Part shown: piece by piece, positions 17,337 through 28,276 of the stretch
Numbering within the stretch: the first letter of the stretch is position 1
Layout of the letters: each line of letters begins with the position of its first letter
NCBI GenBank assembly: GCA_026396575.1
Contig: JAPLWM010000003.1
Coordinates: forward strand, 1-32,952
Source of the DNA: Candidatus Komeilibacteria bacterium
Lineage (GTDB): Bacteria > Patescibacteriota > Patescibacteriia > UBA1558 > UBA10009
Direction of reading: 5' to 3'
Length of the DNA: 32,952 nucleotides
The notes under the pieces: model-generated
Database searches by the model: none
Told to the model about the DNA's origin: nothing
The model's input: only the letters and a program-made list of their open reading frames with translations
Position numbers and translations under genes: made by a program

Positions 17337-17376
17337 AATGTATTAATACATTACTATATAGCCGAAACTTTGTCAA
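17337..17376 (-). promoter_or_regulatory. Promoter with 16-bp perfect palindrome overlapping the -10
   Basis: -35 TTGACA (17376-17371), 17-nt spacer, palindrome AATGTATTAATACATT (17337-17352). Confidence 0.5.
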
Positions 17377-17410
17377 ATACCCCCTGTGGAAAACTAAAAA
17401 AACCGGCCTA

Positions 17411-17833
17411 TTAGCGGCCGCTGGAACCGAATCTGCCCTCGCCTCTTTGGCTCTCCTCTAATGCCTCTGTTTCCTCAAATTCGGCATGCTCGCAGGGCAA
17501 AATTACCAGCTGGGCGATTTTATCGCCCTTTTTAATTTGATACGGCTCCTGCCCCAAATTAACCAAATTAACGTTGTATTCGCCCCGATAGCCGGCATCA
17601 AACACCCCGCCCAAAGCATGCAAGCCGTAATTTTTAGGCAAACCGCCTTTATCAAATACTTTGGCCACGTAGCCGTTGGGAAATTCCAAAGCAAAGCCGG
17701 AGAAAAAAATATGCCGCTCGCCCGGACGCAATTCATAATCTTCCAAAGAATACAAATCCAACCCGGCGTCGCCGGGATGGGCGTAACTGGGCAATTTAAC
17801 CGCCGCGTTCAATTTTTTTATCTTGACTTTCAT
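17411..17833 (-). CDS. dut: dUTP diphosphatase (start corrected to MKVKIKKLNAAV)
   Basis: HPGDAGLDLYSLEDYELRPGER, GGVFDAGYRGEYNV, RGEGRFGSSGR C-terminal P-loop-like motif. Confidence 0.92.
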   Translation of the reverse strand: MKVKIKKLNAAVKLPSYAHPGDAGLDLYSLEDYELRPGERHIFFSGFALEFPNGYVAKVFDKGGLPKNYGLHALGGVFDAGYRGEYNVNLVNLGQEPYQIKKGDKIAQLVILPCEHAEFEETEALEESQRGEGRFGSSGR

Positions 17834-18252
17834 TTGCTGAATCTGATTTCCACTTTCTCCAAAATGTATAAAACGATTACCGCCAAAAAGGCCGTCGCGG
17901 CCGCCAGAATGAAAAAGCCGAAAGCAATGGCCATGCCCACGGCCGAAACCACCCAAATGCTGGCGGCGGTAGTTAGGCCGATCACTCTTTCTTTGGATTG
18001 AATAATGGAACCGGCGCATAAAAAGCCGATGCCGGTAACAATGCCGGCCGCGATTCTGGTGGGATCAATGGCAAACTGGGCGTAATCGGTTAAAACCATG
18101 AAAGAAATCATGGTAAATAAGGTTGAGCCCAGGCAAACCAAAATATGAGTTCTTAAGCCCGCTGGCTTATTCTCTTTCTGCCTTTCCCAGCCGATTAAGC
18201 CGCCCAGCGCCACGGCCAGGACCAAACGAATAATGTAATCGAATTCGGTCAT
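17830..18252 (-). CDS. MgtC/SapB family membrane protein
   Basis: LAVALGGLIGWERQKENKPAGLRTHILVCLGSTLFTM, RIAAGIVTGIGFLCAGSII. Confidence 0.93.
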   Translation of the reverse strand: MTEFDYIIRLVLAVALGGLIGWERQKENKPAGLRTHILVCLGSTLFTMISFMVLTDYAQFAIDPTRIAAGIVTGIGFLCAGSIIQSKERVIGLTTAASIWVVSAVGMAIAFGFFILAAATAFLAVIVLYILEKVEIRFSK

Positions 18253-18259
18253 AAATTTA

Positions 18260-18811
18260 TTAGGTTAATTTTTTTAAAATTACCTCAATTTGCGCGAACA
18301 GCTCCTCTTTGGTTCCGTTATTGTTAATGATGAACTTGGCTTCTTGGGCCACTTCATCAATCAAGCTTTCGGCCTCGGCCGCGTCTTTTTTTTGAAATTC
18401 CTCAAAGGTGGTTGATTGGTCGTCGGGATTTTGGCCGCGCTTGTTAAGGCGCTGGTGCCTGATTGTTTGCTCGGCCTCGATTTTAATTAAATAAAAACCG
18501 GGCAATTCCTTTAAATAAACAATGTCCATAGGCCGCCTGACGCCGTCCACCACGATCACGCCGTCCGGCATTTTTTTAGCATCTTCGGCAATTACCCGGG
18601 CAATTACATCCTGGCCTAAAGATTCCCTTAAACCCTTGGAAACGCCTTGCATGTTATCCCTGGTTTGCGGCAGATAAAATCTGTCCAAAACATCGCGCAA
18701 AGGAGTGGAAAACATTAAAATTTCGGCCTGATGATTTTCTTGAAGATATTTGGCAATCGTGCCTTTGCCGCTCGATAATTTACCCGCTAAACCTAAGATG
18801 AGCTTGGCCAT
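18260..18811 (-). CDS. P-loop kinase, dNMP kinase / dephospho-CoA kinase-like
   Basis: GLAGKLSSGKGTIAKYL Walker A, VVDGVRRPMDI, HQRLNKRGQ. Confidence 0.75.
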   Translation of the reverse strand: MAKLILGLAGKLSSGKGTIAKYLQENHQAEILMFSTPLRDVLDRFYLPQTRDNMQGVSKGLRESLGQDVIARVIAEDAKKMPDGVIVVDGVRRPMDIVYLKELPGFYLIKIEAEQTIRHQRLNKRGQNPDDQSTTFEEFQKKDAAEAESLIDEVAQEAKFIINNNGTKEELFAQIEVILKKLT

Positions 18812-19285
18812 TTATTCCAATTTTAAAGTTAATTTTGGCCGATACTGGCGGTATTTAACGCCGGCCAAATCCAGCATTTTTCTGGCAGCTATCCAAATAT
18901 CCTCATTATGGTATTTATCGGAAGCATAAATAACTTCAATGATATTATTCTGGATAATGGTTTTAACGCACTCGTTGCAAGGGAAAAGCGTGCAATAAAT
19001 CCGGCAGCCGCGAACGCTTTTATTGGCGTTAAAAATGGCATTTTCTTCGGCGTGAACCACGTAAGCGTATTTGCTTTCCAAAAAACCGCCTGCCCTCTCC
19101 CAAGGCAATTGGTCGTCGCCGATGCCTCTAGGCAAACCGTTATAGCCCAGGCCAACAATAACGTTATTTTCATCAACCACTACGGCACCGGCTTGGGTTG
19201 AGGGGTCCTTTGATCGCATAGCAATTAAATGGGCCATTTGGATGAAACACTCGTCCCAGGCAATATAATTATCTCTTTTAGGCAT
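18812..19285 (-). CDS. dCMP deaminase (ComEB-like)
   Basis: HAEENAIFNA and PCNECVKTII zinc motifs; SKDPSTQAGAVVVD. Confidence 0.94.
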   Translation of the reverse strand: MPKRDNYIAWDECFIQMAHLIAMRSKDPSTQAGAVVVDENNVIVGLGYNGLPRGIGDDQLPWERAGGFLESKYAYVVHAEENAIFNANKSVRGCRIYCTLFPCNECVKTIIQNNIIEVIYASDKYHNEDIWIAARKMLDLAGVKYRQYRPKLTLKLE

Positions 19286-19341
19286 ATTTTTTCGGTTAAT
19301 TATAGATATATTCTAGCAAAAAGGAAGTATTTGGGCAAACG

Positions 19342-19473
19342 AAAAAGGCCTTGCCTCTTAGTGTCATTGCGAGGAGCCGCGCGACGAAGCAATCCCATAA
19401 TTAATACCATTAACATCGGGATTGCCACGCCCCTTCGGGGCTCGCAATGACAGCGATAAGGCAAGGCTTTTTT
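19342..19473. repeat. Terminator-flanked palindromic repeat, copy 1 (core 19363-19451)
   Basis: AAAAAGGCCTTGCC ... GTCATTGCGAG [core] CTCGCAATGAC AGCGATAA GGCAAGGCTTTTTT. Confidence 0.85.
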
Positions 19474-19478
19474 AAAAT

Positions 19479-20162
19479 TTACAATTGAACCTTTATTCCA
19501 GGCCCCATGCTGGAACTGATAACCATTGATTCCAGATAGGTGCCTTTAACGCTGTCAGGCTTAACCTTTTTAACCGTATCCAGAAAAGCCGAAATATTTT
19601 CTTTTAAATTGGCTTCGGAAAAAGAAACTTTGCCGGCCATGATGTGGATATTGCCGCCATCATCGCTTTTAAAATCAACTTTGCCTTTTTTGATTTCTTC
19701 AATGGCCCTTTTAACATCGGCGGTAACGGTGCCGGTTTTGGGGTTGGGCATCAAGCCCTTTTGGCCCAAAGTTTTGGCAATGGCCGAAAGATCCCTCATA
19801 ATTTCCGGCACGGCAATGGCCACCTCAAAATCGCACTTGCCGTCTTTTTTGATTTTTTCAATCAAATCCTTGCCGCCCACGATATCGGCGCCCGCTGCTC
19901 GCGCATCTTTCTCTTTATCGGGCGTAACAAAAGCGGCGATCTTTTTGGTCTTGCCGCAGCCGTTTGGCAGAACAAAACTGGCCCTAACGGCCTGATCGGT
20001 TTTTTTCGGATCAATGCCCAGCCGCAAATGCACTTCTACGGAAGCATCAAACTTAACCGTGGAAGTTTCCTTGAGCAGCTTGATCGCCTCGGCTAAAGAA
20101 TAAAGCTTTTCCCTGTCCACCTTGGTTTTAGCCTCTTTTAATCTTTTTGACATATTAGACAT
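19479..20162 (-). CDS. rplA: 50S ribosomal protein L1
   Basis: LGQKGLMPNPKTGTVT, canonical length. Confidence 0.97.
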   Translation of the reverse strand: MSNMSKRLKEAKTKVDREKLYSLAEAIKLLKETSTVKFDASVEVHLRLGIDPKKTDQAVRASFVLPNGCGKTKKIAAFVTPDKEKDARAAGADIVGGKDLIEKIKKDGKCDFEVAIAVPEIMRDLSAIAKTLGQKGLMPNPKTGTVTADVKRAIEEIKKGKVDFKSDDGGNIHIMAGKVSFSEANLKENISAFLDTVKKVKPDSVKGTYLESMVISSSMGPGIKVQL

Positions 20163-20179
20163 TTCTTATTTACTTTCTT

Positions 20180-20228
20180 TTGAGGTACAAGCCCCCGACA
20201 TTTCCTGCGGAAAGTCGAGGTCCCTCAA
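20180..20228 (-). promoter_or_regulatory. Large hairpin immediately upstream of rplA (leader element or palindromic repeat)
   Basis: TTGAGGTAC/GTCCCTCAA outer arms, inner CGACATTTCCTGCGGAAAGTCG stem loop. Confidence 0.45.
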
Positions 20229-20236
20229 TTATTTAA

Positions 20237-20659
20237 TTAACTGATTTCTTCTTTTTTTCTGTCTTTCTTAATGATCTGCCAATGAAGCCAGTAAACCGGA
20301 AAACCCACTAAAATCATGGCAATGGCTTGGGCGGCCTGGCGTTCGCGGTTGGAGCGTTTTTGATCGATATTTTTGGTTTGATCCTGCCAGGTTTGATAAT
20401 CATTGAGCCAGCTGGCAATTTGCGTTTTGTCGGCTGCCGTCAATTGGCTGCACTCTTTTATAGCTTCGGCCTGGCCTTTTTCGCTGAACAGCATAACCGA
20501 GGCCGGCTTGGGCACGGAATAATAATCATTGTCCGCCTGGGTAAAAATATAGACTTTCAGCACCAGCTGCAATAAAGTAACCGCGCCGATAATTAAGACC
20601 ACTAAGCCGATGGCGGTCATTAAATAAAGATAAACTACTCTGATCCACGGGGTTTTCAT
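20237..20659 (-). CDS. Hypothetical two-TM protein between rplK and rplA
   Basis: ORF with two hydrophobic segments. Confidence 0.8.
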   Translation of the reverse strand: MKTPWIRVVYLYLMTAIGLVVLIIGAVTLLQLVLKVYIFTQADNDYYSVPKPASVMLFSEKGQAEAIKECSQLTAADKTQIASWLNDYQTWQDQTKNIDQKRSNRERQAAQAIAMILVGFPVYWLHWQIIKKDRKKEEIS

Positions 20660-20674
20660 AAGTTTAAACTTTAA

Positions 20675-21100
20675 TTAATTAGTGATTTCAATGCCCATCT
20701 GCCTGGCGGTGCCTTCAATGATTTTCATTGCGCCTTCCACGGAATTGGCGTTTAAATCCGGCAATTTTTTTTGGGCGATCTCTTTGATTTGGGCTTTGCT
20801 GACTTTGCCCACTTTATCGGTTAGGGGTTTGCCAGAGCCCTTGGCAATGCCGGCCGCTTTTTTTAACAATTCGGCGGCGGGCGGAGTTTTTAATTTAAAA
20901 TCGTAACTGCGGTCTTCGTAAACCGTAATTTCCACCGGAATAATGTCGCCGGCCATAGCCTTGGTGGCCTCGTTGAAGCGGACGCAAAATTCCTGGATAT
21001 TTAAGCCGTGCTGCCCGAGAGCCGGACCGATCGGCGGCGCCGGATTGGCGGCGGCGGCTTTAATTTGCAATTTAATGACTGTCTTGATTTTCTTGGCCAT
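20675..21100 (-). CDS. rplK: 50S ribosomal protein L11
   Basis: [34 protein letters not shown]. Confidence 0.98.
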   Translation of the reverse strand: MAKKIKTVIKLQIKAAAANPAPPIGPALGQHGLNIQEFCVRFNEATKAMAGDIIPVEITVYEDRSYDFKLKTPPAAELLKKAAGIAKGSGKPLTDKVGKVSKAQIKEIAQKKLPDLNANSVEGAMKIIEGTARQMGIEITN

Positions 21101-21114
21101 AATATTTTTTTTAA

Positions 21115-21660
21115 TTAAACTTTTTTAATCTGCAAAAAATCCAGCTCAATCGGCGTTTCCCGGCCGAACAAAGTGATCAGGATTTTAATTTTGCCCTTGG
21201 ATTCGTCCACTTCCAAAACCTTGCCTTCAAAATCCTTAAACGGCCCGTCCACGATTTTAACCGGCGTGCCGGCCGAAACGTCCATTTTGTACACCGGCTC
21301 TTCCACGCCCATGCGGCGCTGCAATTCTTTGACCTCTTCTTCGGAAATCGGCGTCGGCGTAGTGCCGCTGCCCACAAAACCTGTAACGTTGGGAGTGTTT
21401 CTAACCACGTACCAGGAATCGTCGGTCACAATCATGTTAACCAAAACATAGCCCGGGAAAATTTTTTCCCGCACCGTGGCGCGCTTGCCGTTTCTGATTT
21501 TAATTTTGGTTTCCGTCGGCACCAGCACGTCAAAGATCTTGTCTTCCATATCCATGGATTCTATTCTCTGCTTTAAATTGCGGGAAACGTTTTCTTCATA
21601 GCCGGAATAAGTGTGCAGCACGTACCATCTGCGCCCCTGCTGTAATGTTTGCTTAGGCAT
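21115..21660 (-). CDS. nusG: Transcription termination/antitermination protein NusG
   Basis: [30 protein letters not shown] domain [18 protein letters not shown]. Confidence 0.98.
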   Translation of the reverse strand: MPKQTLQQGRRWYVLHTYSGYEENVSRNLKQRIESMDMEDKIFDVLVPTETKIKIRNGKRATVREKIFPGYVLVNMIVTDDSWYVVRNTPNVTGFVGSGTTPTPISEEEVKELQRRMGVEEPVYKMDVSAGTPVKIVDGPFKDFEGKVLEVDESKGKIKILITLFGRETPIELDFLQIKKV

Positions 21661-21669
21661 ATTTTTAAA

Positions 21670-21855
21670 TTAATAAACGAATAGCTCTAAAATCTTGTTT
21701 AAAAGAAAATCCACGGCGCCTAAAAAAGCGGCAATGCCCAAAGAAACGGCAATCACCATCAAAGTATGGTTCCTTGTTTGCTGCTTGGTTGGCCAAACGA
21801 CTTTTTTTAATTCCGTCCGTGATTCTTTAATGTAATCAACGATTTTTTTAAACAT
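21670..21855 (-). CDS. secE: Preprotein translocase subunit SecE
   Basis: ESRTELKKVVWPTKQQTRNHTLMVIAVS. Confidence 0.95.
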   Translation of the reverse strand: MFKKIVDYIKESRTELKKVVWPTKQQTRNHTLMVIAVSLGIAAFLGAVDFLLNKILELFVY

Positions 21856-21990
21856 ATTTATAGTATTTTATGGCTAATCTTAGCTAAAAATAATGGTTTT
21901 TAAAACGGCCCTTGAAAGGCCACTATCAAGATAATACTATAAATTAAAGCTTTTGGCAAGGGAAAAATCAAGTTATCCACTTACCCCCTC

Positions 21991-22042
21991 TTGACCAATA
22001 AATCCAAGTTGCTATTATTTAGATAATTATCTAAATATCTAA
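21991..22042 (+). promoter_or_regulatory. arsR-type promoter and operator
   Basis: TTGACC-16 nt-TATTAT, then 18-bp perfect palindrome TTTAGATAATTATCTAAA (22018-22035) plus half-site ATATCTAAA. Confidence 0.65.
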
Positions 22043-22045
22043 ACC

Positions 22046-22309
22046 ATGACTTTTAATAATACTTTCAAAGCTCTGGCCGACCCAACCAGGCGGAAAATCC
22101 TGGAATTGCTTAAAAAACGCTCCATGAGCGCCGGCGAAATTGCCGAAAACTTTAAAATTACCCTGCCCTCTTTAACCCACCACTTTAACACTCTCAAAGA
22201 AGCCGATTTGATTTCGGCTGAAAGGCAGGGCCAGCAGATAATTTATTCCATCAACTTAAGCGTGCTGGAAGAAATGATCGAGGAGTATTTTAAATTATTT
22301 AAAAAATAA
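22046..22309 (+). CDS. ArsR/SdpR-family transcriptional regulator
   Basis: KALADPTRRKILELLKKRSMSAGEIAENFKITLPSLTHHFNTLKEADLI. Confidence 0.95.
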   Translation: MTFNNTFKALADPTRRKILELLKKRSMSAGEIAENFKITLPSLTHHFNTLKEADLISAERQGQQIIYSINLSVLEEMIEEYFKLFKK

Positions 22310-22325
22310 CTAATAGCTAAAAATT

Positions 22326-22973
22326 ATGAAATTCACTTTTAAAAAAGAAATTATTCCCCTGCTTCTGGTTATCATCTCAGTTGTTTTGGGCTTTTATTTT
22401 TATGCCCATTTTCCCGCTCAAGTGCCGCTGCACTGGAACGTTTACGGCCAAGCGGATAGCTGGGGCTCGCGTTTTGCGGGAGCCATTATGGGACCGGCCA
22501 CGGTGGCTGGCATATATTTGCTGTTTTTATTAATTCCTTTAATTGATCCGAAAAAAGAAAAATACGAACAATTCGGCAAAACCTTTCGCTTATTCAGATT
22601 GCTTTTAATGCTGGTAATGCTGGGCGTTTATTTAATCGCTTCTTTAAGCGGTTTGGGCTACAACGTTAAAGTTCAAATTTGGATTCCGGTGTTGATCGGC
22701 CTGCTCTTTATTTTCATGGGCAATTATATGGGCAAAATAAAACCCAACTGGTTTATGGGTATCAGGACCCCTTGGACTTTATCCAACGACGAGGTCTGGA
22801 CCAAAACCCACCGCTTGGGCGGAAAAATGTTCATGCTGCTGGGATTATTCATGCTGTGCGCCCCACTATTGCCTTCAATGATTATTTTTACCGGCATGAT
22901 AACCTTGGTGGTTTTGCTGGTTTTATCAACCACTGTTTATTCCTACCTGTTGTTCAAAAAAATTAAAAAATAA
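22326..22973 (+). CDS. SdpI-family (DUF1648) membrane protein
   Basis: FPAQVPLHWNVYGQADSWGSR, NWFMGIRTPWTLSNDEVWTKTHRLGGK. Confidence 0.93.
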   Translation: MKFTFKKEIIPLLLVIISVVLGFYFYAHFPAQVPLHWNVYGQADSWGSRFAGAIMGPATVAGIYLLFLLIPLIDPKKEKYEQFGKTFRLFRLLLMLVMLGVYLIASLSGLGYNVKVQIWIPVLIGLLFIFMGNYMGKIKPNWFMGIRTPWTLSNDEVWTKTHRLGGKMFMLLGLFMLCAPLLPSMIIFTGMITLVVLLVLSTTVYSYLLFKKIKK

Positions 22974-22974
22974 C

Positions 22975-23128
22975 AAAAAGGCCTTGCCGATAGTGTCATT
23001 GCGAGCCCCGAAGGGGCGTGGCAATCCCGATGTTAATGGTATTAATAACGGGATTGCGGAGCCTGTCCCGAGCGATAGCGAGGGATCGCGCGGCTCCTCG
23101 CAATGACAGCGATAAGGCAAGGCCTTTT

Positions 23129-23130
<2 letters not shown>
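22975..23130. repeat. Terminator-flanked palindromic repeat, copy 2 (core 22995-23107) with nested insertion
   Basis: Same flanks as copy 1; core inverted; extra GGAGCCTGTCCCGAGCGATAGCGAGGGA segment. Confidence 0.85.
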
Positions 23131-25276
<2,146 letters not shown>

Positions 25277-25330
25277 TTATACGATAATCATAGCATATTT
25301 ATAGGCAAAAAACAAGGCCGATTTTCAACT

Positions 25331-25378
25331 AAAAAGGCCTTGCCAATCCCCTATTCCTCCCCCTTAATAATGGGGGAG
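25331..25378 (-). terminator. Terminator-like element downstream of 137-aa gene
   Basis: CTCCCCC-TTAATAAT-GGGGGAG hairpin and third copy of AAAAAGGCCTTGCC (25331-25344). Confidence 0.6.
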
Positions 25379-25390
25379 ATTAAGAAGGGC

Positions 25391-25804
25391 TTAAGAAGCA
25401 AAGGTATCGTTATTGTTTTTGCCCAAAACGTTGTTAACCTCGGTTTGGGGCTTATCGCTGACAAATAAATGTTCGGGTTCGGTTTTATGGCCTTTAATCA
25501 TGGGCAAATCATTAACCGTGATTTCCTGCCACATTATGCCGCCCACGATTTTGGCCGTTAAATTATAGAGCCAAGCGATAATGGCGCCGGCAATAAAAGC
25601 AATGGCGCCAACCATTACCGCCAGCATTAAGGTGGCTAAAATACCGGAACCAAAACCCAAAAGATCAAATTGCTTTAAAGCCGGAATGCCTAAAAACAAA
25701 TAGGCCAAATTAACGGCCAAGCCGGCGATTAAATAAATGCCGCCGTATAAAACACCCGTCACTTTGGCGACCGATAAAATGTCCAATTTTTTAATCATTT
25801 TCAT
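25391..25804 (-). CDS. Hypothetical membrane protein (137 aa)
   Basis: Two or three TM segments. Confidence 0.8.
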   Translation of the reverse strand: MKMIKKLDILSVAKVTGVLYGGIYLIAGLAVNLAYLFLGIPALKQFDLLGFGSGILATLMLAVMVGAIAFIAGAIIAWLYNLTAKIVGGIMWQEITVNDLPMIKGHKTEPEHLFVSDKPQTEVNNVLGKNNNDTFAS

Positions 25805-25835
25805 AAAATTTTCTTCTTCTGGCGGAAAATAATGG

Positions 25836-28268
25836 TTATCTTATTTCCGCTTTAAATTTCTTTTTTAATAAATTGATTATTTTATCCCTGATTTTATCCG
25901 CTTCCTCGGCCGTTAAGGTTTTATTTTCGTCCAAAAAGTAAGCGTGGAAAGCCAGGGATTTAAGATTCGGCCCCAATTTTTCCAGCTTAAAAACATCAAA
26001 TAATTCCACGCGCCGGATTAATTTGCTTGTTTCCAAAACTTCTTGCCTGATCTCTGCCCAAGTGACGCTTGCCGGCACGGCCACGGCCAAATCGTAAACC
26101 ATGCCCGGAAATTTTGGCGCCGAACGGTATTTTTTATTATCCTGAAAATATTTAAGCAACAATTCAAAAGACAACTGCCAAACGCCTACGCCGGCATTGA
26201 TATTAAGATTATTTAAAATTTCCAGGCGTAATTCGGCTACCCAGCCCAAAACCAAATCTCCGACTTTAAATTCCAAATATCTTTCCGGATTTACAAAACT
26301 CGGGCAATTACTTTTAATTTTACCCTGCTCGCCGTAACTGTAATTAATCTCCAAAGCATTGAGTAAAGTTTCCACCAAACCCTTAACCTGATAAAAAGGT
26401 TCGGCAGCCTGGCTAACCGCCAGACCGGCTAAAAAGCGTTCCTGTTTGGCTAAAAACGCCTGCTGCTTGTTATCAACGGCATATTCACCAACGCCTTTGG
26501 CAAATACCCGGCCCAATTCAAAAATATTGAAATTACGGGCAAATCTGAAGTTATCCTCCAAATTCTTAATTAAATTTTCAAATAAGGATAAGCGCAAATA
26601 CTTGCAGTCTTCGGATAAATAATTGGCCAGCTCAAAATGGTCGGAAGCGGGCAAACCCAAAGCCGTGATATTTTTTAAGCCGGTAAAAGAATAATTGTAG
26701 GCCTCGGCCGCGCCGCAGCCCAGGGTTAAAATATCCTTAACTTTCCTGTTTAAAATCAAATTGTGATTTTCTTCCCAAAAACACATGGCTGCTTCTGGCA
26801 TAATTGCTTGAATATTATTATAGCCGTAAACTCTAGCCACCTCTTCCACTAAATCCTCGGGAATGCTAATATCTTTGGCCACTCTGAATGAAGGCGGGGT
26901 TACCAGTAAAGTTTCGCCTTTATCTTTGATAATAAAAGATAAGCGCCCCAAAATGCCAATCACTTCTTTTTTAGGAATATTCTGGCCAACCCGCTTATTT
27001 AAAAAATCCAAATTTAATTCAATCAATCGCTCTTCCTGCTTGGCTAAATTAACGTCCATGATTTTACTGGCCACTTGAACTTGCGGGATCAGCTCTTGAA
27101 CTAAGGTGACTATTCTTTTTAAGCCCAATTCGGCCAAAGCAGGATCCAAACTTTTTTCAAAGCGGATGGCGGCTTCGGTGCGTAAATTTAAGGCCTGGGC
27201 GGTTTTACGGATATTGATCGGATTAAAATTGGCTAGCTCTAAAATTATTTCGGTAGTGTCAGGCTTAATTTCCGAATTAGCGCCGCCCATAATGCCACCC
27301 AAATCAACGGGCTTGGCCGAATCGCAAACCAAACACATCTGATCGGTTAAAGTCCGTTCCTGGCCATCCAAAGTTTTCATCTTTTCCCCTGCTTTAGCCC
27401 GCCTGACAATTATGGTATCGCCTAAAATATCGCGCCGATCAAAAGCGTGGCTTGGTCGGCCCAGTTCCAGCATCACAAAATTGGTAATATCCACGATGTT
27501 GTTAATTGGCCTGACGCCAGCGGCTTGGAGTAATCTTTGCATCCAAACAGGCGACGGTTCAATCTTAATACCGGTCACAACCAAACTCATGTATCGGCTG
27601 CAATTGGCCTCATCCTGAATATCAATTTTTAAATTAACTTGGTCGCCCTCCTTGATTTTATCAATTTTTAAATCTTTTAATTTTAAATTATATAAAGCAG
27701 CGATTTCCCTGGCCAGACCGTAATGGCCCCACAAATCCGGACGATTGGTAATGGATTTATTGTCAATTTCCAAAACAATATCGTTTAAGCCCAAAACTTC
27801 GGCTATTTCCTGGCCGGATTTGCCTTCTTTTAAATCAATAACTCCGTCAGTTTCCTGGAATTCTTCGGACAGGCCGATTTCCGAAGGCGCACACATCATG
27901 CCTTCGCTTTCAATGCCTCTGATTTTGGTTTTTTCCAATTTTACCGATTCACCCATGTTATGCCATTTAACCAATGAGCCGGGCAAAGCCAAAACGCCTT
28001 TCATGCCTTTGTAAACATTGCCGGCTCCGCAAATTACCTGATAAACGCTCTTACCGGCCTTAACCTTTAAAACCGTGAGCTTGTCGGCCTGGGGATGAGG
28101 CACAATTTCCAAAACTTCACCCACCACCATATTAGCATAGCGGTTTTTCTCATCAACCACGTCTTCCACCTCCACCGTGGACATAGTTAACTTTAAAGCC
28201 AGCTCCTGGGCCGTAAGGCTTTTGGGCAAATCAATGTATTGCTTTAACCAATTTAAGGAAATTTTCAT
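25836..28268 (-). CDS. pheT: Phenylalanyl-tRNA synthetase beta subunit
   Basis: MKISLNWLKQYIDLP, RPDLWGHYGLAREIAALY, C-terminal anticodon-binding domain. Confidence 0.97.
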   Translation of the reverse strand: MKISLNWLKQYIDLPKSLTAQELALKLTMSTVEVEDVVDEKNRYANMVVGEVLEIVPHPQADKLTVLKVKAGKSVYQVICGAGNVYKGMKGVLALPGSLVKWHNMGESVKLEKTKIRGIESEGMMCAPSEIGLSEEFQETDGVIDLKEGKSGQEIAEVLGLNDIVLEIDNKSITNRPDLWGHYGLAREIAALYNLKLKDLKIDKIKEGDQVNLKIDIQDEANCSRYMSLVVTGIKIEPSPVWMQRLLQAAGVRPINNIVDITNFVMLELGRPSHAFDRRDILGDTIIVRRAKAGEKMKTLDGQERTLTDQMCLVCDSAKPVDLGGIMGGANSEIKPDTTEIILELANFNPINIRKTAQALNLRTEAAIRFEKSLDPALAELGLKRIVTLVQELIPQVQVASKIMDVNLAKQEERLIELNLDFLNKRVGQNIPKKEVIGILGRLSFIIKDKGETLLVTPPSFRVAKDISIPEDLVEEVARVYGYNNIQAIMPEAAMCFWEENHNLILNRKVKDILTLGCGAAEAYNYSFTGLKNITALGLPASDHFELANYLSEDCKYLRLSLFENLIKNLEDNFRFARNFNIFELGRVFAKGVGEYAVDNKQQAFLAKQERFLAGLAVSQAAEPFYQVKGLVETLLNALEINYSYGEQGKIKSNCPSFVNPERYLEFKVGDLVLGWVAELRLEILNNLNINAGVGVWQLSFELLLKYFQDNKKYRSAPKFPGMVYDLAVAVPASVTWAEIRQEVLETSKLIRRVELFDVFKLEKLGPNLKSLAFHAYFLDENKTLTAEEADKIRDKIINLLKKKFKAEIR

Positions 28269-28276
28269 AATCCAAA

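Noticed and set aside
17503-17736. 77-aa minus ORF within dut
   Set aside because: Alternate frame of dut, whose motifs are clear
19229-19450. 73-aa ORF containing SLRGAARRSNP
   Set aside because: Peptide is the translation of the palindromic repeat, not a gene
22926-23120. 64-aa ORF MPYRCHCEEPRDPSLSLGTGS
   Set aside because: Translation of repeat copy 2
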